Positions 1 through 8,855 are shown, counted from the first letter of the stretch. The stretch is 33,801 nucleotides of DNA from Gemmatimonadales bacterium (GCA_013813875.1 JACCQZ010000067.1:1-33801); one strand, 5' to 3'. Translations and numbers: made by a program. Notes: generated by a model not told the origin, from the letters alone.

Positions 1-631
1 CCTTCACCTCGGCCAGACGCTGCTCGGTGAACTTCCGCTCCGCACCCGCCTGCGATTGCCGACTTACCATGTTGAAGCGGTTGACCAGGTCGAGCAGCCG
101 CTGGTTGATCTGTTGCGCCAGCGCCGGGTGGTTGGCGGTGACCCCGAGCGTGACGACTCCGGTCTGCTGGGCCACCCCGGGCCGGATCATCCGCTTGAGG
201 GCGCGTACCGACCTCTCTCGCCTGGTCTCGGCGCGGCCTGGCTGCGGCTGAATCTCGAGCAGATTGCCGCTCACCGCAGCGGTGTCCGTCTGGAACTCGT
301 AGCGGCTGTCCACCGCATCCCCCAGCAGTTCTCGCGAGTGCAGCAGATCGGCGTAGAACGCGGGGCTCTGCGCTCCCCCCGCGGTCGGAAGCGCTAGTCC
401 CAGTTGGGTGGCAATCCCGGAGAGATTCCCTTGCGCCCGGGGCGCCTGGGGCATGAAGCTGGAAGTGGCGGTGTAGGACCGGGGTTGAGCCAGTGCGTAC
501 AGGATGGCGCCGAGGCAGGAGAACAACGCCACTCCGGCCACCAGTGCCCGATGCCGCAGCAGCACATTGACCAGTCCGACGAGGGAGACCTCCTCGGAGC
601 GGCCGGGCGGCGCGAGGGAGGTGCCGCTCAT
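1..631 (-). CDS. wzz: Wzz-type chain-length determinant, 5' part only
   Basis: About 210 N-terminal residues are visible; the gene runs off the left edge. The ATG at 631 opens a frame beginning MSGTSLAPPGRSEEVSLVGL. A short cytoplasmic stretch with the EVSLVGLVNVLLRHR pattern typical of Wzz proteins is followed by a transmembrane helix (about residues 30-50) and a periplasmic region. That region carries YTATSSFMPQ, then a helical part ending near QAGAERKFTEQRLAEVK. Wzz proteins sit in the inner membrane and set the modal length of Wzy-dependent polymers. The gene lies downstream of a Wzy-like polymerase and glycosyltransferases on the same strand, which fits. No clear Shine-Dalgarno is seen before this ATG. 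Whether a cytoplasmic kinase domain follows cannot be seen. The family is clear; the symbol is functional rather than orthology-based. Confidence 0.85.
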   Translation of the reverse strand, partial: MSGTSLAPPGRSEEVSLVGLVNVLLRHRALVAGVALFSCLGAILYALAQPRSYTATSSFMPQAPRAQGNLSGIATQLGLALPTAGGAQSPAFYADLLHSRELLGDAVDSRYEFQTDTAAVSGNLLEIQPQPGRAETRRERSVRALKRMIRPGVAQQTGVVTLGVTANHPALAQQINQRLLDLVNRFNMVSRQSQAGAERKFTEQRLAEVK

Positions 632-718
632 GCGGTGTTGGCCCGAGATATCGGGGCTCGGCATCGGTGGCTCGTCATGATGGTAGGCCGGAAGAATAGC
701 GCACCCGTGGGCCGGCGA

Positions 719-1179
719 CCACACCTCCACGACTCTCCGCGCGATCTTCTCAACGACCTTCTCGAGCTCGCTAAGCCGGAAGGGCTTCTGTTCATCACGG
801 TTCCCAACGCGGGCAACATCAGGAAACGCTTGGATGTGGTCATGGGCGGAACAACCTGCCACGCTTCGAGGGCTATTACTGGTATCCCGGCTCCTGGCGA
901 GGACACATCAGAGAATACGTGAAAGGTGACCTCGTGAAGCTGGCCGAGTATCTCGATCTGGAGGTCCTCGAGCTCAGAGGGTGCGACAACATGCTCCAGA
1001 AACTTCCTGGCGCCATTCGGCCACTTTATCTCCTGGTAACGCGAATCTTTCCTGCTTGGAAAGACTCCTGGATTCTGGTTGCGAGGAAAAGAAAGGGCTG
1101 GGTGCCCAGAAAGAGCATCCCTCGTCATGAGCTTACCCGAGTGCTCGGCGTGAGTACCTCGTATCAATACGGAGCCTGA
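719..1179 (+). pseudogene. Truncated, frameshifted SAM methyltransferase remnant
   Basis: This is the only plus-strand coding trace between two minus-strand assembly genes. In one frame, from about 719, it reads HLHDSPRDLLNDLLELAKPE followed by GLLFITVPNAGNIRKRLDVVMGG. That is the late Rossmann part of a class I methyltransferase, where EHLHDSP would normally follow an absent SAM-binding half. Near 845-853 the reading shifts by one base into NNLPRFEGYYWYPGSWRGHI and continues to LLVTRIFPAWKDSWILVARK before a TGA at 1177-1179. The match of sense across the shift is what identifies it. The N-terminal half is missing, so the fragment cannot be active. Its last 16 bases overlap the end of the opposing glycosyltransferase gene. 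A sequencing error could explain the shift but not the missing N-terminus. Confidence 0.75.
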
Positions 1180-2282
1180 CTCTCATAGATGGCCACTGTC
1201 TGGCGTGCGGCCTCATCCCAAGAGAAGCGCGTAAGATTCTCCAAGCCCTGGCAGACCAGTTTTTCCCGCAGTCCCGCGTCGAGCAGCGCCCGCCGTACCA
1301 CGGCGCCCATGTCGTCGGCCGAGCGCGGATCGAAATAGACGGCCCCCTCCCCCGCCACCTCGGGGAGCGACCCAACCCTGGAGCAGGCGACCGCGACCCG
1401 CTCCGCCTGAGCCTCCAGAACCGACAACCCGAACCCTTCGTAGAGCGATGGACTCACGAATAGATCCGCATGGCGGAGCAGCGGGCGCACGTGGGCGCTG
1501 GGAACATACCCCGTCACTACCACCCGGTTTCCCAGTCCTAGCCGGTGGATAGCCGCACGGATCGACGCATCAGGCGGAAGGTGACCTACGAGCACCAGGA
1601 GATGTGGCAGGGAGGCGCCGGCAGCGGCGAACGATTCGATCAGTCGGGGAAGGTTTTTGTGCGCACTGCGGCTGCTGAAAGCGAGAACGTATGGTTTCCG
1701 CACGCCGTGCGCCGCCGCTAGGTCCTCCCAGGATGGCTCGTCCGCCGGGACGGCTGTCTCGACAGCTTCGTGGACCACCGAGACCCGCTCGGGCGTCGCG
1801 CCTAAGTGCTTGAGGATTTCGCTTCGGGAGAACTCCGACACGGCGATCACATGACGCGCCGTCCTGGCCACTCCGCCAACCATCAGTCGCAGCCAGCGCC
1901 TGCGGCCGGCGGGCATGCTGTCCCGCAGCGCCGCGAAATTCACGTCGTGTATGGTCACGACGTGGGGACAGCCGGCAATCAGGGGGCCGACGTAGGCAAG
2001 CGAATGCAGCAGGTCCACCCGGCGGGACAGTAGCTGAAGGGGCAGCACCGCCTGTTCCCAGGCGTACCGCGCCGGCCGCCGGCTCGCCCGGAGGTTACAC
2101 ACCACCCGCGTGAAGTTGGGTGCGGTGGGAAGGTCCAGCTTGGCCGCCTCACGCGGGACGAAGGCGAAATACTCGTTCCTGGAATCCACCCTGGCGATGG
2201 CGCGCAGCAGCGATACAGCGTAGGTCTCTGTTCCCCCGACAACTCCGGGAATCAGGTAGAGGAGGTTGAGCCCGACCCTCAT
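1164..2282 (-). CDS. Glycosyltransferase family 4
   Basis: 372 residues of GT-B fold. The N-terminus MRVGLNLLYLIPGVVGGTET contains the glycine-rich acceptor-side loop (GGTETYAVSLL, about residues 15-25). A central VSEFSRSEI segment follows. The donor site has the family pattern SLYEGFGLSVLEAQA with the E-x7-E arrangement near residues 280-295, then GSLPEVAGEGAVYFDP. The ATG at 2282 is chosen because it overlaps the stop of the polymerase gene in an ATGA motif and gives the usual GT4 N-terminus; longer upstream readings only translate the polymerase in another frame. GT4 enzymes transfer a sugar from a nucleotide donor to a growing lipid-linked glycan on the cytoplasmic face of the membrane. 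The sugar specificity cannot be read from the sequence. Confidence 0.9.
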   Translation of the reverse strand: MRVGLNLLYLIPGVVGGTETYAVSLLRAIARVDSRNEYFAFVPREAAKLDLPTAPNFTRVVCNLRASRRPARYAWEQAVLPLQLLSRRVDLLHSLAYVGPLIAGCPHVVTIHDVNFAALRDSMPAGRRRWLRLMVGGVARTARHVIAVSEFSRSEILKHLGATPERVSVVHEAVETAVPADEPSWEDLAAAHGVRKPYVLAFSSRSAHKNLPRLIESFAAAGASLPHLLVLVGHLPPDASIRAAIHRLGLGNRVVVTGYVPSAHVRPLLRHADLFVSPSLYEGFGLSVLEAQAERVAVACSRVGSLPEVAGEGAVYFDPRSADDMGAVVRRALLDAGLREKLVCQGLENLTRFSWDEAARQTVAIYESQAPY

Positions 2283-3610
2283 GGGGTGACATGGTCCGGC
2301 CCTGTGGGCAAGGTCGCGTGCCGATGCACGGCCGAGACCCTGGAGCCTCGAGCCGCGACCGACACGATGTGCAGCGAGGCGACGATACCCCAAGGGACGA
2401 GAACCGAAAACTGCACCATACTCTTGACGACAGACACCGAGAACGGGTCGCGAAAGAAGGAGAACGCCAACCATCCAGAGAGCATAGCATAGCTCACGTG
2501 AGCGACCGGAGCGGCCATCCGCCTCAGGACGGCGAGCCCGGCGCCCAACCCGAACAATGCCAGCAGCGATCCCATGAAGCCAAAGTTGATCATGAAGGAG
2601 ACGAAGGAGGTGAGCGCCCCAAGGGGTGAGAAGATCACGTAGCCGTAGTGCTCGGGATTGGCCAGCAGTAGCGCCTTGCCCGGCAATAGCGCGCTCGGCA
2701 CCAAGTTCAGGAAATCGCTCAGGAGAAATCTGGGAAACTGGAGCAGCGGAAGATCGCCTTCAGCCAGGAAGGCGAACAGCGAAAAGCTGGTGAAGAGCGG
2801 CTCGCTGAAGAGGTTCGCAGCCACGCTCAAAGTGGACACCGACAGCTTGAGGCGGAGGAGACCGACGGCGCCGGCCGCGGCCATTACCCAGACCGTGAGT
2901 GCGGCGGCCCGGAGATAGCCCATGCGGCCGCGATAGACCGTCCAGTACGTGAGAATAATCAGGAAGGCGGAGACGACGTACAGCCTTCCACCCAGCCCGA
3001 GAAGCAGGATCGCCGATACGCTGTACGCCAGTAGAAAGGCATCGCTCACGACCGACACAGCCCCGAGCTGCCGCGCCTGCCTGCGGTCGGGATGGGCGAG
3101 GTGAATCAGAAACAGGCCGAGCAGGAGTAGACTGCAGGCGGTCAAGGTGCCCCTCGCTGAGGCCTGGGGCCCATAGATGGCCTGGTATCCGGTAAACAGA
3201 TCCGCTCTGAGCTTCCAGGCATACGCCGAGGTCAGCAAGAGGCCCGCCGTCAAGTAGGCATAGAGGAGTCGGTGGTCGAACGACCAGCCGGCGCCGACAC
3301 CGCTGCCATACAGCCGGAGCCGCGCACCGACCGCCGAGCCGAGCACGAAGGCGAGATACATGAGCAGGCAGAAGACGAGGTAGGTCGCGAAGGAGTCGTG
3401 CCTGCTGCCCGCGTCGTAGAAGTCGTACCACAGCCGGAGGGCGGGATGAGCCTCGAGGATCCGCAGGCGCCCGAGCGCAATGGGTGAGATCCAATAGAGC
3501 AGGTAGCCGAGCGTGAACAGGAAGACGTGGTTGACCTCTACCCCTCGGCGGGATATGGCCGCGCGTACGGCGATGAGGAGCGGCACCGAGATGGCCAAGA
3601 GGAGAAGCAC
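2279..3610 (-). CDS. wzy: Wzy-like O-antigen/oligosaccharide repeat-unit polymerase
   Basis: 443 residues, strongly hydrophobic throughout, with roughly ten or more predicted membrane segments. The first is LLLLAISVPLLIAVRAAI; later ones include YLVFCLLMYLAFVLGSAVGA and AALTVWVMAAAGAVGLLRL. Wzy polymerases have little sequence conservation and are recognised by this topology and by position. Here the gene lies between two glycosyltransferase genes, with Wzx and Wzz in the same locus. Wzy joins lipid-linked repeat units on the periplasmic face. The GTG start at 3610 has GGAG seven bases upstream and sits four bases after the preceding stop. Alternatives are another multi-span polysaccharide membrane protein such as a ligase (WaaL), but no other polymerase candidate is present. 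Confidence 0.75.
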   Translation of the reverse strand: MLLLLAISVPLLIAVRAAISRRGVEVNHVFLFTLGYLLYWISPIALGRLRILEAHPALRLWYDFYDAGSRHDSFATYLVFCLLMYLAFVLGSAVGARLRLYGSGVGAGWSFDHRLLYAYLTAGLLLTSAYAWKLRADLFTGYQAIYGPQASARGTLTACSLLLLGLFLIHLAHPDRRQARQLGAVSVVSDAFLLAYSVSAILLLGLGGRLYVVSAFLIILTYWTVYRGRMGYLRAAALTVWVMAAAGAVGLLRLKLSVSTLSVAANLFSEPLFTSFSLFAFLAEGDLPLLQFPRFLLSDFLNLVPSALLPGKALLLANPEHYGYVIFSPLGALTSFVSFMINFGFMGSLLALFGLGAGLAVLRRMAAPVAHVSYAMLSGWLAFSFFRDPFSVSVVKSMVQFSVLVPWGIVASLHIVSVAARGSRVSAVHRHATLPTGPDHVTP

Positions 3611-3614
3611 GAGA

Positions 3615-4733
3615 TCACTCCGCGAGCATCTGCTCGACGATGCAATGCCAGTCCAGCTCCTTCAGTGTCGTTTCGATATCGGCGGCGAAGGTCTCGGGCA
3701 CCGACTTGGCCCGGAGGATGGCCTCTGCCAAGGCCTCGGGTGTATCACCGAGCACCGCGAAGGGCTCAAGACCTTTTCCCGCGTATGATGTCGCCGCGAC
3801 GCCGAGGCCGGCGGCGAGGTACTCGTAAAATTTGAGGGGCCGAGCCACTAGCCGCCCGGCATTGCGGGACCCGGAGGGGATCAGGCCCACGCTGCACGCC
3901 TTCATCTTGGCGACCGCGGCACGGTGGCGGATCGGTCCGTGCATGTGAACGTTGCCCGGGACGGCGGCGGGAACCGGGCGGTTCCATTTGCCGAACAAAT
4001 GAAACGAATGGTCGGCCAGGACCGATGCCGTCGCGACGACCAAGTCCACGTCGGTCCAGAAATCGAACACGCCGACGAACACCACGTTACTCGACTTGGT
4101 CCGCAGCAGGCCAGGGTCGGGTTCGGCTGTCCGAAAGAGAGCGCAATCAATGCCGTTGGGCACCACCTTGATCGGCAGATCGGGGTAGATGGTACGAAGG
4201 CTCTCAGCCAGTGCCTCGTTGACCGAGCAGACACGCCAGATCGGGTGGTGCCTGAGCAGCCGTCGCTCGAACTGGAGCAGGCTCGGCGGCACCCGCTCGA
4301 ACTTGGCGAGGACGTCGTTGTGGCGATAGATGTACCGGCGGGCCCGGATCCGGGGCAGCAGAGTCATGCTGCCGGCGGCGGAGAAAATGCACAGGTCGAA
4401 CAACGTCCCCTCGAGCAGTCTACCCCTCGTCCGCTCGACGGCCCGGTTGAGCCTCATTGCCAGGGGCTCGAGAAAAGAGCCCTCCAGCAGGGCGATCGTC
4501 CGCATTGGCAGCAGGCTGGCTGGGGTGAGCTGGAAGAGCCGGTCGGCCAGCCGCCGAGGTTCACTAAGGTACTTCGCCCGATGTTCTCCGGACAGAAGCG
4601 TCAGAAAGCTCACCTGGGAGGTGACGTAATAGACTTCGTGACCTTCCCGGGCAAGCGTCTCCGCGATGTGCTGCGTTCCCACCTTGGGCCCGTCGCCCCC
4701 GAAAGAATGCGTGCCGAGAACGCATACTTTCAC
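3615..4733 (-). CDS. Glycosyltransferase, GT-B (GT4-like)
   Basis: 372 residues. It starts MKVCVLGTHSFGGDGPKVGT, giving a Rossmann strand and a glycine-rich loop followed by HIAETLAREGHEVYYVTS. The C-terminal half has KVVPNGIDCALF near residue 210, typical of the GT-B interdomain region. The donor-binding segment VARPLKFYEYLAAGLGVAAT lies near residue 315, with the conserved glutamate in YEYLA. The start is GTG at 4733 with AGGA about ten bases upstream. It sits 63 bases downstream of the methyltransferase-like gene and four bases upstream of the polymerase gene, so cotranscription is likely. The donor and acceptor sugars are unknown. Confidence 0.85.
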   Translation of the reverse strand: MKVCVLGTHSFGGDGPKVGTQHIAETLAREGHEVYYVTSQVSFLTLLSGEHRAKYLSEPRRLADRLFQLTPASLLPMRTIALLEGSFLEPLAMRLNRAVERTRGRLLEGTLFDLCIFSAAGSMTLLPRIRARRYIYRHNDVLAKFERVPPSLLQFERRLLRHHPIWRVCSVNEALAESLRTIYPDLPIKVVPNGIDCALFRTAEPDPGLLRTKSSNVVFVGVFDFWTDVDLVVATASVLADHSFHLFGKWNRPVPAAVPGNVHMHGPIRHRAAVAKMKACSVGLIPSGSRNAGRLVARPLKFYEYLAAGLGVAATSYAGKGLEPFAVLGDTPEALAEAILRAKSVPETFAADIETTLKELDWHCIVEQMLAE

Positions 4734-4796
4734 CGCGACTCGTCCTGCGCAACGCGCTCCAGATTCGGACCCTTGGAAACCGTGACCTCGCTTGGC

Positions 4797-6185
4797 TCAG
4801 CGCAAACGCGCAAGTACAAAGACGTGACCATCCGCGGCCAGGGCATCCTCCTCCACCAGCACCCGGTTCGAAGGGGCCCGCTCCTCCTGAAGAATCTCGT
4901 AGCCGGCCGCTTCGAGCAACACCTTGTAATCATGGATAAACATGACGTCGCGGTATGCCACCGAGCCGTTCGGGATGGACCCAAAGTCATAAAACCAGGC
5001 GGTCGAATAGCTCAGGGAATTGTTCTCCCACAACGCAAGGTAGCGGATCCCTTTAGCCGCGCAGGTCTGGTAGAATTGCTCGACGAACCTGGGGTAGAAG
5101 AGCGTTGTCGTCCTGGCGTGGAACAGCATCGTCGTGCGCCCGCTGAGCGGGGTGCGGTCAAGGAAGTCGAGTATGAACGCATCATGGAAGTGCAGGTTGC
5201 GGCAGCGAAAAGCCTTCTCGTTCAGCACCTTGGTCTGAGCGCCAAGATCAACCCCGTGAAACTCAATACCGGGAAACTGCTCGGCTAGTTCCGCGTCCAC
5301 AGTCGCGCAGAAGGCCCCAAAGTTGAGGAACATGGTCACGTCGGAAGCGTCGCCCCGCAGCGCACGCTCCAGCTTACTGTGCTGGAGCCACCTCATTGAC
5401 GCCCACCCATGCTGGAAGCTATTGAAGCACTCCATGTTCCGAAACAGCATATTCCAGTACCGGTCGATGAGCTCGTTGGAGTAGGAGGTCTCTCGATCGG
5501 TGGCGCCGCTCGCGAGCGCGCTGTCCAACTCCGCCTGAAGCGAGGTGATTCCCGGAAAAGCAGCGGCAAGAGTGCGGCGGACCTCGGAGTGCTTGCTCTC
5601 CAGCAGTTGATTGGCGGTGCTACTATCGCCGCTTCGATAAGCTCCGACCGCGGCCACGAGCGTCAGCAGCAAGGATTCCGGGAAGGCGTGCAGTCCCGCC
5701 TGCGCGATCTCGGCGCTGCGGCGGTGGTCCAGGAGCCCATGACTGGCACATCGGGCCGCGCAGTAAAAGGTGCGGACGGAAGGATGGCCGTCGAGAGTCA
5801 GTTTAAAGGTGTCGAACGACTCTTCGACCCGGCCGCCGCCGAAGAGGGCAGCCCCGGCAAGAAGTCCGTCGAGGGGAGCTGGTACGTCCGCTCGGAGGTA
5901 CGCGCTCTGAACCAGCTCGATGTACCGTACGTCCAAGGTGACTCGATTCATCAGACGCACAGCCAACCGATCTCTCGCCGCCTCCGACTCGGTGCGTTGA
6001 AAGAGCCTGACACCGGCGCCCAGCTCGTCAACGTCCTGCGCGGTGAAGCCGGTGTCGGGCCCAGACGGCGTTCGCCCCCGCAAGATCGCGTAAGCCCCCG
6101 TGGCACGCCTCTGCGCCGCGCGTAGGGTGGCGGCCCCCTTGGGCCCCAACAGTCTCTTGGTGTATCGCCGTACCAGACCGACCAC
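4797..6185 (-). CDS. Methyltransferase-like protein with helical N-terminal region
   Basis: 462 residues. The N-terminal half (about 50-220) is alanine/leucine-rich and helical, resembling TPR-like repeats without a clean motif. The C-terminal half has a Rossmann-like region: VTMFLNFGAFCATVDAELAE, then FPGIEFHGVDLGAQTKVLNE with an acidic residue after the second strand, HFHDAFILDFLDR, and a late segment with ALWENNSLS and YDFGSIPNG. This resembles putative sugar O-methyltransferases of polysaccharide loci, but the glycine-rich SAM motif is weak, so the assignment is tentative. The GTG start at 6185 is preceded by AGGAG at good spacing. It is the first gene of the distal minus-strand block, so a promoter is expected in the 284-base gap to the divergent beta-helix gene. 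I see no convincing hexamers there. Confidence 0.5.
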   Translation of the reverse strand: MVGLVRRYTKRLLGPKGAATLRAAQRRATGAYAILRGRTPSGPDTGFTAQDVDELGAGVRLFQRTESEAARDRLAVRLMNRVTLDVRYIELVQSAYLRADVPAPLDGLLAGAALFGGGRVEESFDTFKLTLDGHPSVRTFYCAARCASHGLLDHRRSAEIAQAGLHAFPESLLLTLVAAVGAYRSGDSSTANQLLESKHSEVRRTLAAAFPGITSLQAELDSALASGATDRETSYSNELIDRYWNMLFRNMECFNSFQHGWASMRWLQHSKLERALRGDASDVTMFLNFGAFCATVDAELAEQFPGIEFHGVDLGAQTKVLNEKAFRCRNLHFHDAFILDFLDRTPLSGRTTMLFHARTTTLFYPRFVEQFYQTCAAKGIRYLALWENNSLSYSTAWFYDFGSIPNGSVAYRDVMFIHDYKVLLEAAGYEILQEERAPSNRVLVEEDALAADGHVFVLARLR

Positions 6186-6469
6186 GTGGGGTGCTCCTCA
6201 CGGCCCAGGTAGACTCTGTGCGCAGGCCGCCGATCACGGCTCAGCCACCAATGCGGCACCCAGAGAGTTCCGTCGCCGATCATCCATGGCGACCGGCAGC
6301 CAGGGGTTGCACGGTTCCCAATTAAGTCATGGAAAGAACGAGCGACAAGTGTTTGGCGACGCTCCCCAGACCTACAGCAGCATGCTACCGGCGCACCCCT
6401 GCCCCGAGCTACTGCGTCACATTTCTGTTGTAAGCTTCGACCTGCCGGCATCATCTCACTGGAGGCCGC

Positions 6470-7996
6470 ATGACCCCCTTGCCGCCGAACAGCGCCAACG
6501 TGCGCAACGTCGTTGACTATCACCAGCCAGGTGATACCGACTGGACGCAGGCATTCCGTCGCGCGTGCCAGAGTGAAGGAGCCCTGACCGAGATAGTACA
6601 AACCATCGTCTACGTCCCGCCCAGCCAGACCCCATACATGATCTCGGATACCATCTATGTGCGACTCGGCTGTGTAATCCAGGGACCGGGCTACACTCTT
6701 GCGGAGGTTCGGGGGTCTGCGGGATTGGCCAATAAGCCAATGTTCCGGCTGGGTATTGGCCGCGTAGGTGGTGTTGAGAGCGATGACACAGTCGCGATCC
6801 CCGGTTTCGGGCCCGCCCCTGAGGTCCGTGACATGTACATCACGGCAACGGCGGGCGGTACCATCGGTGTGAGGACGGCCGGCGTCGGTGGGTGGGCGGT
6901 CCAGCGTTGCTGGTTTCGCTGCCCCGTCGGTATCGAGGCGGGGAGCAGCGGTGGACTCATCTCCAGCTGCGTCAATGATGGGGGCCACGTGTTCATAGAT
7001 GTGACCGGGTATCTCACGCGCATCGTCGCCTGCGAATCATTCAACGCGTACTTTGACATCCGCTTTGTTGCGTCCGACGTCAAGGACATTGTGGTATCCG
7101 GCTGCCTGTTTTACTCGTCACGCACCACTTCCATTCTTTTCAGCGGTGGCGGGAGCAGTGACATTCGCAATGTGCTGTTCAGTGGCTGTACCTTTGTTGG
7201 CCGCACCGACATTCTCGATACCGGACCCCCCTACCCATTCCCAGACACCCCCGACCATGCCTTCGTTCGTTACGACTCCGCCGCCACTGGCGTGCGCTTT
7301 ACCGGCTGCACTTTTCGGGCGTCCATTCGAGCGGCTGTGTACTGTCCCTGGGGCGGGAGCGGCGATCACGGATACATCGGTTGCAGTTTCATTGGAGATC
7401 CACCGGTGGCGGGGAGGCAAACGAGGTCCGGCAACGTCGGCGTGGAGTACCGCTCATCGGCCAGCGTACAGATCGCGGGCTGCCGGTTCGATACCTTCGG
7501 TGGGACCCCGGTGATACTGCAGGGCACATCGAGCTTACAGTTGATTGGGAACGCCATTGAAAACGCGTTTACCCGTGGTACCCCGTCGCTCGAAGCAAAC
7601 AAGGTGATGGTCTTGCTGGATGCGGTTGGTGACGACAACACTATCATTGGCAACCGCACCAGCTCGACGCAACTGTATGTGGTCGGTATCTGCGCGAGCG
7701 GCACCATGCAGTCGAGTGGCAACCGAAGTCGGTACTCCACGGCCGACGTTTTCTTAGGTATCAACGGATCGGCATCGGTCAACGAGCGGGGGGTTGATAA
7801 TGGTGCTTTCCAGACCATCCGAGACACCCTGAACGGCCGGCGCATTTTTTCCCTGCCCGCGATCCCTAGAGGAGGCTCCTACAACCCCGGCGACCTGATC
7901 TATCACAGTTCCCCCGCGCCCGGGGGCAACGTCGGCTGGGTCTACGTGGGAGGAAGCCAACGGGGCTGGAAGGCGTTCGGCGCGATCGCTCTCTAG
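6470..7996 (+). CDS. Pectate-lyase-3/tailspike-like parallel beta-helix protein
   Basis: 508 residues. The start (residues 10-60) resembles the entry segment of pectate_lyase_3/tailspike folds: NVRNVVDYHQPGDTDWTQAF, then a predicted capping strand TIVYVPPSQTPYMISDTIYV. Repeated short strands with GCxF/GCTF turns follow (SGCLFYSS, SGCTFVGR, TGCTFRAS, IGCSFIGD, AGCRFDTF), one per helical coil. The C-terminus PGGNVGWVYVGGSQRGWKAF resembles tail modules of phage tailspikes. No signal peptide or membrane segment is visible. The ATG is preceded by GGAG at six-base spacing. The gene is on the opposite strand to all neighbours and its GC content is visibly lower, suggesting transfer. Its stop shares the palindrome CTAG with the opposing gene. 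It could be a depolymerase, an epimerase or a structural spike; catalytic residues cannot be placed. Confidence 0.75.
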   Translation: MTPLPPNSANVRNVVDYHQPGDTDWTQAFRRACQSEGALTEIVQTIVYVPPSQTPYMISDTIYVRLGCVIQGPGYTLAEVRGSAGLANKPMFRLGIGRVGGVESDDTVAIPGFGPAPEVRDMYITATAGGTIGVRTAGVGGWAVQRCWFRCPVGIEAGSSGGLISSCVNDGGHVFIDVTGYLTRIVACESFNAYFDIRFVASDVKDIVVSGCLFYSSRTTSILFSGGGSSDIRNVLFSGCTFVGRTDILDTGPPYPFPDTPDHAFVRYDSAATGVRFTGCTFRASIRAAVYCPWGGSGDHGYIGCSFIGDPPVAGRQTRSGNVGVEYRSSASVQIAGCRFDTFGGTPVILQGTSSLQLIGNAIENAFTRGTPSLEANKVMVLLDAVGDDNTIIGNRTSSTQLYVVGICASGTMQSSGNRSRYSTADVFLGINGSASVNERGVDNGAFQTIRDTLNGRRIFSLPAIPRGGSYNPGDLIYHSSPAPGGNVGWVYVGGSQRGWKAFGAIAL

Positions 7997-8841
7997 GGCT
8001 CCAACCTCCGCACATAGCGCCGCTCGGCCCAGGCGCTGTTGAAGCTCATTACCCCCTCTTGCCAGCTCACCCACGGCTGCATGTCTCCCGGCGCTACCGG
8101 CTTCGGGATGCAGAACGCGAAGAGATTCTGCTGCTTCGGGAAGAGGGCCGCGAACACCTTGTAGAATGGAGCGGCGGCGGCGATGAGAGCCCGCTTGGCC
8201 CCAACAGCCTCGAACTGGGCGGTGGCCGGAGCGTCGTGCCCGTAGTGGTACTCGAAGCGATGCCGCGCGTGGGGAGCGTAGGACTTGATGGTCTTCTCGA
8301 CCTCCCGCTCGGTCCACCGGAAGATGAAGTTGGGAATGGCCGTGTTCCTCACACCGCCATAGCGGCTGTCGTTCTGCAGCACGGCCGTCTGTTCGTACAA
8401 CTGGGTCAGTTGGAAGCGCTCGAACAGCCGCATGAGGGCGCTGTCGCGCGCCTCGAGACCGAGCGCACCCCGGCGCGCCACCCGGTACATCTCCAGCAGT
8501 GCGCGGTGGGGCGAGTGGCAGTGATGCAGGACGGCGTGCGCCACCACATAATCGAAGCTGCCCGCCTCGAAGGTGAGCGCTTCGGCGTCCTGAAAGCTCC
8601 ATTGGTAGGGAGCGAACGATGCGGCGGTGGCCCGAGGATCGAGATTGCAGAACACCACGTTCTGGAAATGGAGCTTCTCGAATACCTCCTTGTCCCGCAG
8701 CCCGCCGCCCACGACCAGTACCGAGGCCGATCGGTCCGGCATGAAGGCCGACACCACCTTCTCGTAGAACCCCAGGCGAGCATCGGGCAGCCGATCTCGC
8801 TCACCGCCGCCGGACGCCCGGCTCGCACTCTCGGGCGCCAT
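7993..8841 (-). CDS. Class I SAM-dependent methyltransferase
   Basis: 282 residues. The SAM-binding motif is ASVLVVGGGLRDKEVFEKL (variant motif I with VGGG), followed by VVFCNLDPRA ending strand 2. FQDAEALTFEAGSFDYVVAHAVLHHCHSPHRALLEMYRVARRG is a textbook motif II/post-II region of Methyltransf_11 enzymes. The C-terminal part (FYKVFAALFPKQQNLFAFCI) is common in sugar-locus methyltransferases. The ATG at 8841 follows the stop of the amidotransferase gene by 14 bases; a GTG two codons upstream is an alternative. It is the last gene of the long minus-strand array and probably methylates the glycan or a sugar precursor. The target atom is unknown. Confidence 0.85.
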   Translation of the reverse strand: MAPESASRASGGGERDRLPDARLGFYEKVVSAFMPDRSASVLVVGGGLRDKEVFEKLHFQNVVFCNLDPRATAASFAPYQWSFQDAEALTFEAGSFDYVVAHAVLHHCHSPHRALLEMYRVARRGALGLEARDSALMRLFERFQLTQLYEQTAVLQNDSRYGGVRNTAIPNFIFRWTEREVEKTIKSYAPHARHRFEYHYGHDAPATAQFEAVGAKRALIAAAAPFYKVFAALFPKQQNLFAFCIPKPVAPGDMQPWVSWQEGVMSFNSAWAERRYVRRLEP

Positions 8842-8855
8842 GGTCACCGAGGCGC

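Noticed and set aside
632-718. Possible promoter or operator before wzz (CCCGA-N4-TCGGG)
   Set aside because: The five-base arms are too short to stand out in GC-rich DNA, and no promoter hexamers accompany them.
5951-6988. Minus-strand frame extending upstream of the methyltransferase-like gene
   Set aside because: It is in another frame, has no recognisable domain and crosses the start region of the beta-helix gene on the other strand.
6470-7996. Prophage
   Set aside because: Only one tailspike-like gene is present; no capsid, terminase, integrase or lysis genes flank it.
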